Assembly: GCA_964035545.1 (NCBI GenBank)
Contig: OZ037769.1
Location: 13,258,633-13,322,632, forward strand
Length of the DNA stretch: 64,000 bases
From: Bugula neritina
Lineage: Eukaryota > Bryozoa > Gymnolaemata > Cheilostomatida > Bugulidae
Direction: 5' to 3'
The notes under the pieces are model-generated. The model did no database searches. It was not told the origin of the DNA and was given only the letters and a program-made list of their open reading frames with translations. Shown piece after piece: positions 1 through 14,200 of this stretch (positions are counted from its first letter, which is position 1; every line of letters begins with the position of its first letter). The position numbers and the translations under genes are program-made.

Positions 1-400
1 AGTGCTCCATGGTGTCCTATAGTGTCATACATTATTCCATAATGTCACACAGTTCCCCACAGTGTCATATAGTGTCTTACAGTGCAACATAGTATCATGT
101 AGTGTCACACAGTTCCCCACAGTGTCATATAGTGTCACACAGTGCAACATGGTGTCATGTAGTGTCGCACAGTGCTGCAGTGCATAGTGTCATGTAGTGT
201 CACGCAGTGCAACAACGTGTCATATAGTGTCACACAATGCAACATAGTATCATGTAGTGTCATACAGTGCCATATGGTGTCATATAGTGTCACACAGTGC
301 CCCACAGTGTCATGTAGTGTCGCACAGTGCTGCATAGTTGCATGTAGTGTCACACAGTACTCTATATAGTGTCCAAAAGTGTCACACAGTGCCCCATACA
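1..400. repeat. Decamer minisatellite
   Basis: The stretch is built of 10-bp units, mostly beginning AGTGT or AGTGC (AGTGTCATGT, AGTGTCACAC, AGTGCAACAT), often arranged in a roughly 40-bp higher-order unit. The array runs off the left edge of the window, so its true length is unknown. Open frames across it on both strands are by-products of the repeat (Cys/Thr/His-rich periodic peptides) and are not credible genes. Confidence 0.9.
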
Positions 401-3400
401 CAGTTACACTGAGTCTATAATAAGGGTTATACAGTGCCTGACATTTGGACGTTAGGTTACCCTACCGCACATGTTCTTTACAGCATTAGACAGTGGCCAC
501 AGTCTAGGACCCAGTCTAGGACACAGTTTATGTTAAAGTAAATTAATCTAGGGCATTTACTCTTTTGGTACATATCAGTAATGTAATCTTTTGTGAAATA
601 TAAGAGATGAAGAAAACCAGGGCAATGGCTTGAGCTTTGAAAGTTATTTTAGGAAATAGCACTGCAGTTTTATTATATTAGTATATTGCATAATTTAGTA
701 GTAAGATTTGAATGCACTAAGGAGTTACCTACTCTATTCTATTGCGAAACCATCTATAGAAGTGTTCAATTACTACCCACTAAGAAAATGCCCTTTATCA
801 GATTTATGTAAGCATATCTAAGCATCCATAAATTCCTTGGCAAAAGACGGTGCTAGCTTGGTTCCCATAGCATATGCTAAGCAGTGTTCCCATAGCAAAC
901 ACAAGGGGGGAATAAATTTAACAGCCAACGAGCAGCCCATTTCCTGTATACTGAAGGTGATCGGCCAGGTGATACCCCACCAGCCAGTTATGATAGACTC
1001 AGAAACTTAGAGCTAGAAAGAGAAGTAGTGGCTGGCCAGGGAACAGGCCTAAACACAGGCGGTTAGATATAGGATGATTCAGAATTCTTTAATTGATTGA
1101 ATTTTATTAATGTTTACTGAAAACTAACCTGTTTCAGGTCAGAATTCTTATGTCAAATGTTTTTTATTTACTTGTTTGTTGGGAGATGATGAATAGCATA
1201 AAATATACCCTATAACTATGGTATTGGCCAGCCAACTCGGGAACATTCTAGAATGTCTGCTCAGACTACTAAAGCCAATTTTATAACTCCGAATTCAATT
1301 AGCTGCTCCCAGCCCTAGCCTTTCAATGCACTCAACTGCAGATGAAAACTTGCAATGAGAGGAGTTTTAAGGCAGTGAGGCTAATATTTATATTAGCTAT
1401 TCAAATGTTAGCCTCAGTTCGTTCTCTGACATTTAAATTAATAGTATTTTACTGTCTAGCACGTTTATTGTAAAGACTTATGTAATCACGCAGAAGGTAT
1501 GCATGCTTGAATTGTTAGAAGGCATTGATTAAAGGCCCTTTATTACATACAAGTCTTTATAGCAATACAACATTGATTTTTAGGCCTCAATCAAAATATA
1601 AATCCATTGGGATCCTGTATCAGACTAGAGATATAAGTGACCCATAAACTTGAACCCTATGCTTTATCATCACCTACAACTCGTTAAGGAAAAGGAACTT
1701 GATGATGGAAAAGGGCACGGAATGTCAATAATTTTATTTAGCTTCTAGGCAGGCTGACCAAAAACCAACACTTAACGGGTAATAAGCATACAGACCCGAA
1801 TTAGTTGAACACAGGGAACAAGGCTAATTTGTTAGATAATGGCTAATAGAGTTGCGGTGGTACTGCACAACCCCAAAAACAGGGCAGCCCCTTAGGTGAT
1901 GGTCGAATAAGAAACAATGACTACCCACTTCCTTCTCAAGTGACAACAAAACCCAGCCTTTGTTTAGTCCTAACATTGTTACTAACAGGGCTTTAGATTA
2001 TGCAGGTTGGGAGATGAGCCAATGGGGCTGTAGATCAGATTGTGTACTGTATCAAAGGCCAACTAATTACTTATGCATACATTTCAATTGGGGAAGCAAA
2101 TATCTAAACAGCCCCATGCAAGTGAAATGATGAGAATAAATTGTGGGAGAGTTAATTAAAAACAAATAAGGGATGGTAGTTGGATGGTAGCTGGGAGAGA
2201 GCTGTATTTAGGTGAGAGACTATTCAGCTACGACAATAACAACAAAACCGCCACTGGGCTTCAAACAGCTTTAAATGGCGGTCGTATCAACCAGAAAACC
2301 AGCTATGCTAAGCTGACCAATTAAACAACTGACCATGATTCAAGGCAAAGCGTACTGCACACAGAGCCAGGAGCCAATAATACGAGTTGTGCAGTGGGAA
2401 TTAATAGCTGCAGGCTGCATTAGCTGGGCAGATACGTGCAGATGATTAGGGTATTGAATAGCGTGCAGCTAGCTATTGAAGGCCCACACGAGGGTATATA
2501 ACTTTCAACTATTACACAACAGTACAGTAATGATAGCTGCCAATAGCATATTCCTCCTTCTAGTTACGTCTAACTAGTTCGTATGCAGCAGACTAGCTAG
2601 TCGAGAAAAAATGTCACGAAATGACCTAAAGTCAAAAATGTTGAACTTCTGCAAATTAAATGATGACTAAAGGCAACTTGAATTCGATAGCTTTTCAGTA
2701 ACACAATTCTGTTGCTATATTCAGTGTGTAAACCCTTGGAATTAGAGACGAAATATTTCACAACAAATTTTATATTTTAACAAATGGGGGACCAGGAACA
2801 TAGTGTGTTAAGTTGTTAGACAGTCAGTAGACATGAGCCATGTCTAAACAACCCAAGGGTTTATCACAAAGTCAAACTTTATAGCCTGTGTAAAGAAGGC
2901 ATAATAATACTAAATTTTCTTGAATCAAACTTGAAATAGACAAGTTTTCCAATACAAGGGAGCACTTTTCAAGACTCATTTATCAGATATTAAGAGTTTT
3001 GCATCCAAATGTTTGAGAAACTCAATATTTTTGAAACCTGATGGAGTTTATATTTCTCAAATATATTATGTATTAAATAAATTTCCAATAGCACCGAGAA
3101 AGATGCTTTTTTACAACTCCGTAAGCTTTTCTACTATAATGAGGGGCCTGTGTGAGTCACCCCCAACAACCAGTGTGGGATCTGTAGCACAGGATCTCTA
3201 CTAAATACTAAGTAATGAATGTAAGGGCTGGCCGTGTAATACATTCAGACTATGTCTAACAATAGGTCAAGGAACCCAGTCACAATCACAGAGTGAATAC
3301 TTAATGCTCCAAGAAATGGGCTGCTTAGCTCTAACGTGTAATTGTGCAACACATACCTCATGTCTACGTCTAGCAGGTAAAACAGGTGTGTGCAGGTAAA

Positions 3401-6400
3401 TATAATAGCATTGGATATATTAGTTATCCAAGCAGCCTTACATAATTAGCCATAAACAGAGCAACGCCTAAACTGGGCTTTGATTTGGATTGACATTTTT
3501 AAAAGCAATTTGCAATGGCTGCAGAAATTATACAGTTGGTGTTTTTGGCCCCAGGCATAGTACAATTTTCACTTCTTGAATTTTGTAGAAAACTTCAACT
3601 ATTTAGACAATGTTAGTGTGGAAAAGATAGCCTAAGGACCACAGAAGCCTTTAACCCTTCTCACGAAATACGTAGATGAAGAGATAATTATTGAAATACT
3701 AACTATTACAATGAAGCCTAGGGCTCATATTCCCAATAGCTGTTATCTAACACAGTGTTATGTAAGACCGATATTGAATCTGATTACTCATGGATATCAT
3801 GCTAATAGTTTTAGGATGAAAGAGCTAGAAATAATGGCCTAGTTGTACTTAGTAATAAAACTAGGTGGAGTACCCAAGATTCCTAGAATATACAAACTAG
3901 TTTATCTACGATAGCGTGTACCAGCATAACGCTGGGCCTATCTCGAAGCTGGGCCCATGAGCTGTGAGTATAGAGAACACTGCGTAGCTACACTGCTGTA
4001 TTTAACGACCGAATTACACCATCGAAACTAGACTGATATATGTCTGCATGCTTGACTGAAAAAAGGTTTATTTGATAAAGTGCATGAGGTCATATATAAT
4101 ATATGTCAGCAAAGTATAATGTGAATCAAATATTTCAAAAGGTTTATAGCTTGGAAAGTGTTGCAAATTAGTAATATATTAGAAGTATTTTAAAAAGGCA
4201 GGTTTAAAGGTAACCTTCACTAGAATTCCATCTGCTTTACAGTAATCAATAAATAATATGAGAAAAGCATAGATATTTACTATAATATAAGTTTTATGCA
4301 GTTAGTTTAAAAGCCATGGTGTGCTCCCCAAGAGAAAGGCTTCAATTCCAAACGAAACACTGGGTGACACAAACTAAGGGTGATATTTCTCTCCCCTAGC
4401 CTATGATGCAATAGAGGAAACCAACAGGGGCTCTGATGGGAAAGGACAGAAAGGAGAGAGAGGTTTCAAGGAGTAAGATAATGACTGAACTAGTTAAAGG
4501 CCGTACTAACTCATAGCGTTATCATAATTTCAGGAAGTCCAATATGTGTGCCAACAAACATATAAATTATAATAATTATGACATAACGATTGGTGATATG
4601 AATCCTGGTCCACCTCTTATTTCTGAGAAATAATAGCCCAGCACCTGTGATGTGATGGGAAGAAGAGCCACCTGTCCCTTCATACCTAACAGGTTCGTAA
4701 AACACATTAACCGTGTGGGGGTGGAGAGAAAAACCGGAATAATGTTCGAGTTGGGAGGGGCACCAAACCACCCCATCTCAGCAATCAAAACCTAAACAAT
4801 CTGGACTAAACTATGACTCATGAAGACAGAATTTCTTTCCCAGATAGGCAGCAGCTGATGCCCATATCTCAACTCCCGGCAGCCAATTTGATTTCTCACT
4901 AAATTTGCCCTAGTTACACAGAGATTGATTAAATTAAGAGTTCTAACAATGGGAATAGGGAGTTAATTCACAAAGTGGGCAGAAAAATAATAGAATCAGC
5001 TAAATCTAAGGAAAAACTTAAAGTTCACTGCAATAGCAACGCTATATTATATATACATAAATTAATACACGTATACCACAGGTCTATGAGTGTGAGAATC
5101 AACTTACAAGTATAATGCTTTATTAGTACTATATAATTTGCATATACACATTTTCAATAATTTAAAAAAAATCTTTAAAATATTCTTTTAGTAAATTGTT
5201 TTTGAAACAGGTGATTTTTTTTCAATCCACTCCTAGGAAAAAAGTGAGACTGACAAAATTGAAGTCAGCAAATAAAGGTCAATCAGATATCAAACATGAA
5301 ACGACCTTTGACATTTGCTGACATCAGGAAATTGGCGCGAATCAATGAGACAATAGAAGAAACGTTTCGGCATTCCCAAAAAAGGTCAGAATTTAAGACA
5401 GCTATTTTCTTTTGTCAAGAAATCATGTCTGGAGAATACACTATGAAATATTTTGTACAAATATGGTGCAAATTGACATGAACATCAAATAGCTAGCTTC
5501 ATCACTGCTCAATTTATTAAGACTGCGAAACGAGAAGAAGTTTCTTATTAGAATAAACATTACATCCAATCAAAAACCAAAGAAAGCCAAAGTCTGAAGA
5601 TAAAATTATGAATACTAAATTATCCGACTGAAATATCCTCAAGTTTGTTATTTCTCCAGTTATTTCAAGACATTCCGCATTTATGTAAACTAAATTAGAC
5701 ACCTACAGCTAAAAGAAACTGCAAGAGTAAAAACAAATATTATTAAGGATGAAAGGACCTGGAAAGTTGCATATTTTATTAACCTCTGCGCCAAGTACAA
5801 AGGCGAATAGCCGTGTAAAAATGGCCTGTAAAGTTGCTCTTCCTTCAAGTGTAATGTATGCAGGCTTGGCAGGTAAATGGAAAGGTGCAGACAGAAAGGT
5901 GTGTTTGACAGGCTGATAGTTATGTAACAGGAAAAGCAACAGTTAATAGTCTGTGTAAAAGACTGTTTTGGGCAACATTACAGATGATAAATCTCGTTGA
6001 TATGCATCAAGCTGTGTGGCTGGCAATGCTAGGTGACAAGGGTTATAATATTCTGATGACATGCAACTAATGGCCTACGTCCAGAAGGAAGACTGACGCC
6101 AGGTCTTGCCTGTTACTAATTTTTTTTCTCATGTAAAATTGAAAATAGCCAATTGCAAAAAAATTAAATATTTTTATTCATTATTCAAGCTAAGTTACTG
6201 TTGCTCTGTATTTATTAATCAAAGTTCACCTCACAATACATTATTGGAGATTTCATCCCTTACAGGGAAACGTACCCGGGAAATGAGAATGGCGAGAGAT
6301 TAATTCAGAAGCAGCTAACTTTAATTGCCATAGTCTAGAAGCCTCTTCCATAAGTGAAGTTTTATCCGGAGTCCAAAGCATGGGAATCAGTCGACCAAAG

Positions 6401-9400
6401 TGAAATGTAATCCAAGAAGAATCGAGTATTTTAGTCCATTTGACCTTCGGTTGACCTTCACGGCTAGATCAGCAACACAACCAGCATGTAGCCTTGTTGG
6501 CGGACAAGGCATGAATAACCCAGTGCCACCTTCTCCCAGACCCACCACAGGTTCTGGAACTTCACCATGGCTCAAGGCACCAGGGCAACCAAATTTATAT
6601 AAGCTCCACCCAGAACTGGGTGGCTCAGCGCAAAAGCTGATTGGCTAAGAGCGAAATATGGAGCATTAATTTGTTAGCCTGGTAACCAGATGTACCAGTG
6701 TTTGGATTTTTGGCTAAGTTATTCTCAACTTTCCCTACATGTGACTGGGCAGCCAATGACTGAATAACCTTAAATTATCAAGTGTGAGATTTTTGGTAAA
6801 AGATAGGAGAAAAGGGCCAAAACCAATAAACTAGTGCTGTAGGGTCAGGTAAAAATTAACTAGCTGATGCTAAAGTCATGTGTACATGCTGCCTGGAAAT
6901 ATAGAAGTGGTACTGCCAACAGCTTAACCCTGGGAGAAATTACGGCAATTTGGAGTGAATCCCTAGCACATGGGGAGATAAAATCAAACACTTTCAAAGG
7001 AAGCAGACTTACTTGGCAGACTGAAATGCTTCACTTGAAAGCTGCATTCTGGGCTACTGCACAATTGATTAGACAATATATTGAAAAGCTCCATTCTTGG
7101 TCAGTTATTACATAATGAATTCATTGAGTATATGCTATGAGCTGTATGCACGTATTTCCTTTAAATGGTCCTAACCTCTCATGCAGAGAGTAAAAAATTG
7201 ACAACTAGACAGGCTTGTTTACTTTAGACAGCCCAGTAGATATTACATAATTATTACACATGCATCAGTTAGTTCAATCAGCCCCACTGCAAGCAGCATT
7301 CAATACAATGGGATGCAGGATTCAGCTTTTTAAGTCAGCTGCCTTTCCAAAAGGATTACATCATTGCCAGCAACTCATTGATTCTAATCAGCCCACAATA
7401 CTGTATGCAGAATGTACATCGTGTGCCCCTGGGGTCAGATAGGCTTTGATTGAAAACTGAAACTTAAGCAGTAGAGTGGAGTTTGCTATCTGCACACACA
7501 TAGCTATCTTGAATGCAATAAAGTTTGACGTGTATTATGTTTCCAGTTGGGGCTTAAGCACTCAATAGACCTATGCAAATAAAGCGTGTGCAATGCTAGC
7601 CAGCCATGTAATATTATATAACTGGTCTGCAACGTAATATCACCAGCAAGATTGGGGTCACAATGACATTCCATGACATTCTATGAAGACTCTGAACTTA
7701 TAGCTTTGACATTCAATGAAATGAGGCAGCCTGTGATAATTTACAACCATTGCTGCCACTGGTGCTGCCATAAGTTCAACTGTATTCGTAACCTCCTGGT
7801 GTCGCCATCTGGTCTATTAGGAGATTTACAAAATCATTATCAATGGCACAGCCGGCCTCAAGTACCTCTACTCAAGTCTAACTGTTCAGTTATTGATTAT
7901 CAAATAAGGTCAATATATATAAATAATCCGGGGCTGAATTTTAACCGTGATGAAGCAAGATATGCAAAGATGTATTATCATAACCAACTTTATTCTTATT
8001 CAAACACAGCCCCACACCACTACAAGGCAAGGCAGCATATCTATACATTGTTACTCATAGCATAGTTCAACTGGCCTGGCCGCATTCTTGCACTTTGAAT
8101 TTCGTACTGCACCCCTGCCGTTTTAAGCTGGTAGCTATTCACTGGTGGTGTAATGGTGACATTTTTTTACAATTCATCAGGCGAGATTGTTTTGGCTGTT
8201 AGTTGCCAGAAGGTTTTGTATTAGTGTGCTTCACTACTAGCTAAAAATGTGCCAAATATACAACAAAAACCGTGACTGTGAGTCAGAAGAGATACCGGAG
8301 AGCGTGTGCAAGGCGGGATATGATAATTGCAAAAAGTCTAACAGCCGCCTTATATTTTCTTTGAAACACGCCCATCCCCAAGCATGCAGCTAACAAAGAG
8401 CTCTGATTAGTCCTGGAACAAGAGTTTGACCTTGAAGAGAGCCTATACATAAGTGTGGATGATAATCCATTTAATCCAATGACACACAAGAGAGGAAAGT
8501 GAAAAATCACGAGGGGTTTAGTGCCCCCCCCACCACGGGCTAGTATTGAGACTATCTTTTACAGGAAGTAGATTAGCCATGGCCACTATATAGTTGGTCT
8601 TTGTGATTACTCACTACATGACTGACTTTTTGTTCAACATTTATCCAAAAAATCTGATCAACTTCCACCATTCATGGCTCCTATGATAAACTGAATACCA
8701 GCATAGCTAGCAGTAAAATCTTGAGTAAACCTGGACTACATAATGCATTACTTGAGATTGTGCTATAAGTCCTTATGATTGCTATCACTAAATCCTTGTT
8801 ATCCAATACATAACTGAGAGAAAGAAGTAAAATCTTTACAGAATTCCAAAATATCTTTGATAGTGTAAATTACTATTTAGTAACCCATGATAAAAAAAAC
8901 TGTTTTTGAGGTACTGCAGTGTGTTTTAATCCCATATACCATAACCTATTATAAAACATACAAATGAATTTTGAAAGGTGGTGTACTAAAACTACATCAA
9001 CAACTATCTGTATTCGAAATTCCTATGTTTGTGAGAAATCATGTTGTTTATTGGTGAACGGGTCAAGATGAGTTATTAACTTAAAACCAAAGCTGGATTT
9101 TACCATATTATTTTCGTAAAGTAAAGCCAGTTGTCATGGTGATACTTTTTTTCACCTTCATAATGACTTATGATTACTCATCGCCCTGAAAGGCGTTTGG
9201 TGGACCAACATCTTACAATCACAATGAATATACACAAAATACCATTCAATCAATAAAAAACAGTGAAATTTTTATGTGAGGGTGCTTTTAGTAAATCAGG
9301 TGTTAATTCCTCGATGTATTGAAATTTTCAATAATTGCTTGAGTGAAGAAATTTGTGTTGCCTGAAGATATAAATTTTCAGTCCTAAGCAATTCAAAGCA

Positions 9401-10990
9401 GGTAAATGATTATGTTTTATACTCTTAACTTTAGTCTTAGAAGTCATAGGCCAGATTATATATGCACAGTAAAATAACTCAGTCAAATAGTTAGATAACT
9501 GTACTAGGACTACTGTAGAACACTAGGCTATTGATCAACATGCAGCTTATCCAAAATATCCAGTATTTAAAATTAAAATATTTCTTTAAAGCAATATCAA
9601 TAGGATTGCAAAAACTGTTAGGCTCATTTTAAACTTAAAATATCAATCAAGTTGATATTTGGTAAAAAATAAATGAACTTAATTCCCATATTTAAGGTTT
9701 TTACATTTAGCGGGTTCAATTTTTATCTGGTCTGCACAACAATAATAAACACTAACTTAGGTTATTTACTAGTGTTTAAAGGTGATAGTTGATAACCAAA
9801 CGTTCTAGGGATAAGCGAAAATGTATGCCATGAGCAAAAAATGACACTGCACAGTTTTAGTGGTGATAAATTAATGCATTCATAATCATTATGATTACAT
9901 GATAGGTATGTTTAATTGTAACTTTGGTGCTTGGCTTTAAGCAGCTACTGAAATTTTTATTTCGTAGAATTATAAAATTTTAGCCTTTTAATCTATTGGC
10001 CAAAGCTAGCACTAGCAGTGTGGCTCAAGAGTCAAAATCACAATGATTAGAGTTGCTTTACTATGTACCAACCACTGACGATCAGATCATATTAATCCAC
10101 TCACCGGTGAAATAATCCATATTGCTGCGTTATATTGCATAACAATGAGATTAGGAAATCCCTGCATCACCGTACATGTAGAAGACTAGTTGAAATGGCG
10201 ATCCAAAACTATCAGCGAATCACTATTAGTTTTACTGCTAAACTCAGTACGAGTAGTAGAGCCTAGAGAGTTTACTGTATAAAGCTGAAGGTCGAAGTTC
10301 AAAGTTAAAAATTATACCATTTAAATATGACTGAATGGGGGAACCTTTTCAACTCATGAAAGAGATTTCCCTAACTTTTGGTCCAAAAAACGCCACGAAA
10401 ATTTATTAAGACTAAGCATGATAGCTTTTCAATTTCTCAACTACACATGCACTGAGTGCAACTTGAAACACGTGCAATTGTTTACTGCGCAAAAACTGAC
10501 CAATGGCTAAAGGTTAATGCGTAATCAATTAGACATTACGTGAATTTACGTAACATCAAGGAAATCGTGTATATTCGTGTGTATACAACTCCAAATTAGA
10601 TAGAACGAAGTCCCAAAATCAAATTTATTTTTTCAACTAACGTTTCATTTCCAGTACATGCAAATACATAGTTACTATTAATTGTCAAAGTAACTGCCCC
10701 ATAGAGGTAACAATGGCATGCGATAACGTATATAAGTAAAATACGTCATGATACAAATCATGAAGTTTAAGTTTAAAAAATTTCATCACCCGAACCAAAA
10801 CTAAAAAAGCTACACTCCAACATTGAAATATATAGAACATAGTAATTGGTTTTTAAAAAAAATCCTCATAAAAATGAAATTAACTACAGTTTCCTGTAAT
10901 ATCTTTACAGTTATGTACACAAATATTTGATTAGCAAAGAAGTAAAAGTACTTAAGCAGTCAGTATGTAGTGTTGAGGTAACCAACCCCA
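401..10990. other. Long stretch without a recognisable gene
   Basis: I see no exon with a recognisable domain and no convincing splice-linked frames in these 10.6 kb. The longest open frame (7673-8065, +, 130 aa) has no family motif. Small structures are present: an inverted repeat at 5264-5280/5303-5322, and an 8+8 bp palindrome (CCACCCAG-AA-CTGGGTGG) near 6606-6623 in a locally more GC-rich patch (6380-6650) that may belong to an unidentified repeat. Non-coding exons or diverged transposon fragments could be hidden here. Confidence 0.5.
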
Positions 10991-11027
10991 CATATTTACA
11001 TATATCTTTAAGGGCTAGCAACTCCAT

Positions 11028-11260
11028 TAAAAATAGATATACGAGACACATTTTATTTGTTTACTACTTTATTAATCAAAGCAAATTAATATTTTGGACA
11101 CTACTTTATCCATCTTCGGAGTTATACATTCATTGTTTCATGTATTATTTTAAAGATGAACTCAGTGGTGTCCAAAATATTAGTTTACTTTGATAAATAA
11201 AGCGGTAATCAAATATAATATTTCTCGTACATTTATTCCTAATATTTACATATAGGCTTA
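11028..11260. repeat. Long imperfect inverted repeat (hairpin)
   Basis: Two arms of about 75 bp face each other around a loop of about 60 bp. The right arm reverse-complemented aligns to the left arm through the shared core CTAATATTTTGGACACCAC / ATTAATATTTTGGACACTAC and the preceding TTTATCAAAGTAAA-like stretch. It lies just downstream of the stop codon of the chromodomain gene, and its outer end overlaps that gene's candidate polyadenylation signal. Confidence 0.65.
11232..11237 (-). terminator. Candidate polyadenylation signal, chromodomain gene
   Basis: AATAAA on the minus strand (TTTATT on plus), about 35 nt past the TAA stop at 11272-11274. Confidence 0.5.
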
Positions 11261-11271
11261 GCTGTTGAATA

Positions 11272-14200
11272 TTAAACGCTTGGGGCTGGTGTTGGAGTAT
11301 TGGTTGGTGAGGCAGTAGGAGGCGCCGCTGTAGGAGGTGACGGTGTAGGAGGTGACGCTGTAGGAGGTGACGGTGTTGACCGAGATTGAATCTTAGACAG
11401 ATAGGGCTGCAGTCGACTTTGTATATCCTGCAGACACTGGTGGAGGTCGATGAGTTGCAGGTGATGCGCCATGGTCGCCCCGACAATCACGGTGACTATG
11501 AGTATGAGCACGATATCCTTGGCGGTGATTTGGTCAAGGAATCCCTTCGGCTCAACAGGCTTAGGGGGTTGGAGAGACTTTGGCACAACTACTGAAAGCA
11601 GCTGAGATTTCTTCACCTGCTGAAAGAAAGAATTGCCATAGAAAGAAAGAATTGTCATGCTATGAGATGTACAGAGTTGTCTACCCATTAAACTCTTCAT
11701 AGTATTAAACTAGATCACTAGGAGTTGTCTAATCATTAATAAACCTTTATCATCCGGAGTTGTGTACTCATGTAGATTATATTGGTAATATGAGGCAAGC
11801 TCATTGTGCTTTTAGTAATGCAACAACACAAATCAAACTTGCCATCCCAAAAGCAGATTTATACAACTTATTGTCTATGCGATTATTAAAATACTGGTTA
11901 TCCACTTCAAACTATTTATCATGGTAGATAGTGAAACTCTACTAACAAAAAATACATTATAATTGTACCACCATGATAAATAACACGACTACACTATATA
12001 CATTATGATATATAGCACTACTATATTATATTCATTATGATATATAACACTACTATACTATATACATCATGATATATAAGATTACTATACTATATACATT
12101 ATGATATATAAGATTACTATACTATATACATTATGATATATGATGACTGACTTTGAGAGAACAGGAAATAGCAATAAGTTAAGTTTATCAACTCTCAATG
12201 ACCAGGCATGGACATGTTGTAGAAGAGGTCGATAAAACACATGTTTTGTGGTTGCTAGGCACTCTAAGGACCTACAGGTAGGCAGGTGTGAGGGTAAATA
12301 GAAGAATAAGTACCTTAACAGACGCAGTAGCATCACCACCTGCGTATTTATCCACAATGGCTGAAACATTTTCTACAGTCCTGGTGATAGAGGAGGAGGG
12401 AACATTTTCTACAGTCCTAGTGATAGAGTTAGCGGTAACCGTGGTAACGACACCTGACCTTCGGGCTGAAGAGCGCAAAGGAATTATTGGCTCTCTCTCT
12501 TCTACCTCTCTCTTGACCTGAATAGACAAATAAGATTTTTTTTCAAAGGATTTGAAACAACAGATAGAAAACATTTACAAGGAAATGTAAACACCAACAA
12601 CAATAGATGATACAGAAACAATTGCAGTGCACATCAGCTGAGCTAACAACTATAGTGTCAGATAAAACGTTACTGTCGGTTTAATATATAGCTGTCTCAA
12701 AACGAATACAAATTCAACAGCAATGCACTTTACCCTAAGTTGACCTCAAATTAAGCTCAAGTTGACTCTAAGTTCACATCAAGTCAACCCTAAGTTGACC
12801 TCAAATTCATTTTAACCGACGGGCTCATCATGCATCAGAAAGGGAAACTGCTACTAGAAAATCAGACAGGAAGTAGCGTAACAACCAACTGTTCGAGATC
12901 GGGATCGACTCCTAGATCGCGCAGGACTCCTGTTGGGTGTTTTAGATCGACCTTTCTTTGCAGGAGACTTGCTCGCGGCTCGCGACCTTGACACAGATCG
13001 ACGTGACCTTGAAACTGAACGCCGCCTTGCCGGAACCTTCTTTTCAATTTCTTTGGGGGATTTCTGCACTTCTCTGGTGGGAGTCTTGGACCTGGTAGAC
13101 TTTCGACCCGGGGACCTTTTCTGCAACAAGTTCAGGAGGTGTAAGCAACAACGAGCTGACAGAGCGAGGCAGGGGCAGGGATTACCGAGCTGTATACTAG
13201 ATGAGAAGACAACTCCACCAACCAGCCTTCCAAAGCACAGCTATTGTAAATGTTGAGATTTTAAAAAAAATACAATCAGCCTTTGACAGGCAAAATGCAT
13301 ACAAGACTATTTAAATGAGGCTGTAAGCTTCTTTACGCTGACTTGCAGTGAGATTGCTGACTCTGTAGATGTTAATAACTGACCTCTTCAAACTTGGCTA
13401 TCTCGTTGGCACAGTTGTGTAGGTTAGCCTCTGGCTCCCAGCTGTGCTCAGAGCTGTCATAGCCCTTCCACTGGACGAGGTACTCTGTAGTGTTACCTCT
13501 TCTTCTTTTCTTTAATAGTCTGTCAACCTAATCAAGCAACCACAACCGTATCATATACCAGCACTCGTTATCATATAAATACACAATTATATCATATATA
13601 GACAGAAATATGTCCTATAAATATATTCCGTATCACATTAATAAACAATTATATTATATAAAGGCACATTATTATCATATGATTACCAAATTGAACCTCT
13701 AGTTATTGATTGACCTATAGTCATTACAATTTCTTATTTTTAATTGATGAATCAAATGATTTTTAAGTTTAGAACATAACACTAAGTTTACATCTAACAT
13801 GATTGAGAAGGATAGATCAAAAGGTGCAAGTATTTGTATTAGAATTGATATAATAGTAGCCACTAGTAAAATACCCTTACTAAGTTAATTGTTGAAAATT
13901 ATCACCCTGTAAATAAAAATAGGCTATACATCAGGCACCTACTCACACAAGTTTACCAACGGAGATTATAGTTGCCATCCCTGTGAGAAACCCCTGATGG
14001 AAGAGGTTTTTGTTTAATCGGGCTAAGGGCTAATTTAGATGGGGCACAGGAGCAAATGCATCTGGGCACTTACTGCTACCACAATAATATTATCTAGAAC
14101 CTTAATAGCTATAAGCTATAGCCTATATGAATGTAATAATTTGTGATAAATTTTTTGGCACTTTTAGCATTACTACACTGCCATCATAATCATCTGTATC

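Noticed and set aside
135-401. Open frames of 65-88 residues on both strands of the left repeat
   Set aside because: They are periodic Cys/His/Thr peptides produced by the decamer repeat, without start context or domain.
5296-5481. 61-aa frame beginning MKRPLTFADIRKLAR
   Set aside because: Looks mildly gene-like but stands alone and starts within the right arm of an inverted repeat. No partner exon was found.
6387-6648. Overlapping 62- and 82-aa frames on opposite strands
   Set aside because: Both arise from one locally GC-richer, partly palindromic patch; neither has a domain. More likely repeat-derived.
7673-8065. 130-aa plus-strand open frame
   Set aside because: No recognisable motif, no neighbouring exons with matching phase, ordinary AT-rich surroundings.
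11386-11595. 69-aa plus-strand frame opposite the chromodomain-gene last exon
   Set aside because: It is the shadow of the minus-strand exon, which carries the membrane helix and fits the splice phase.
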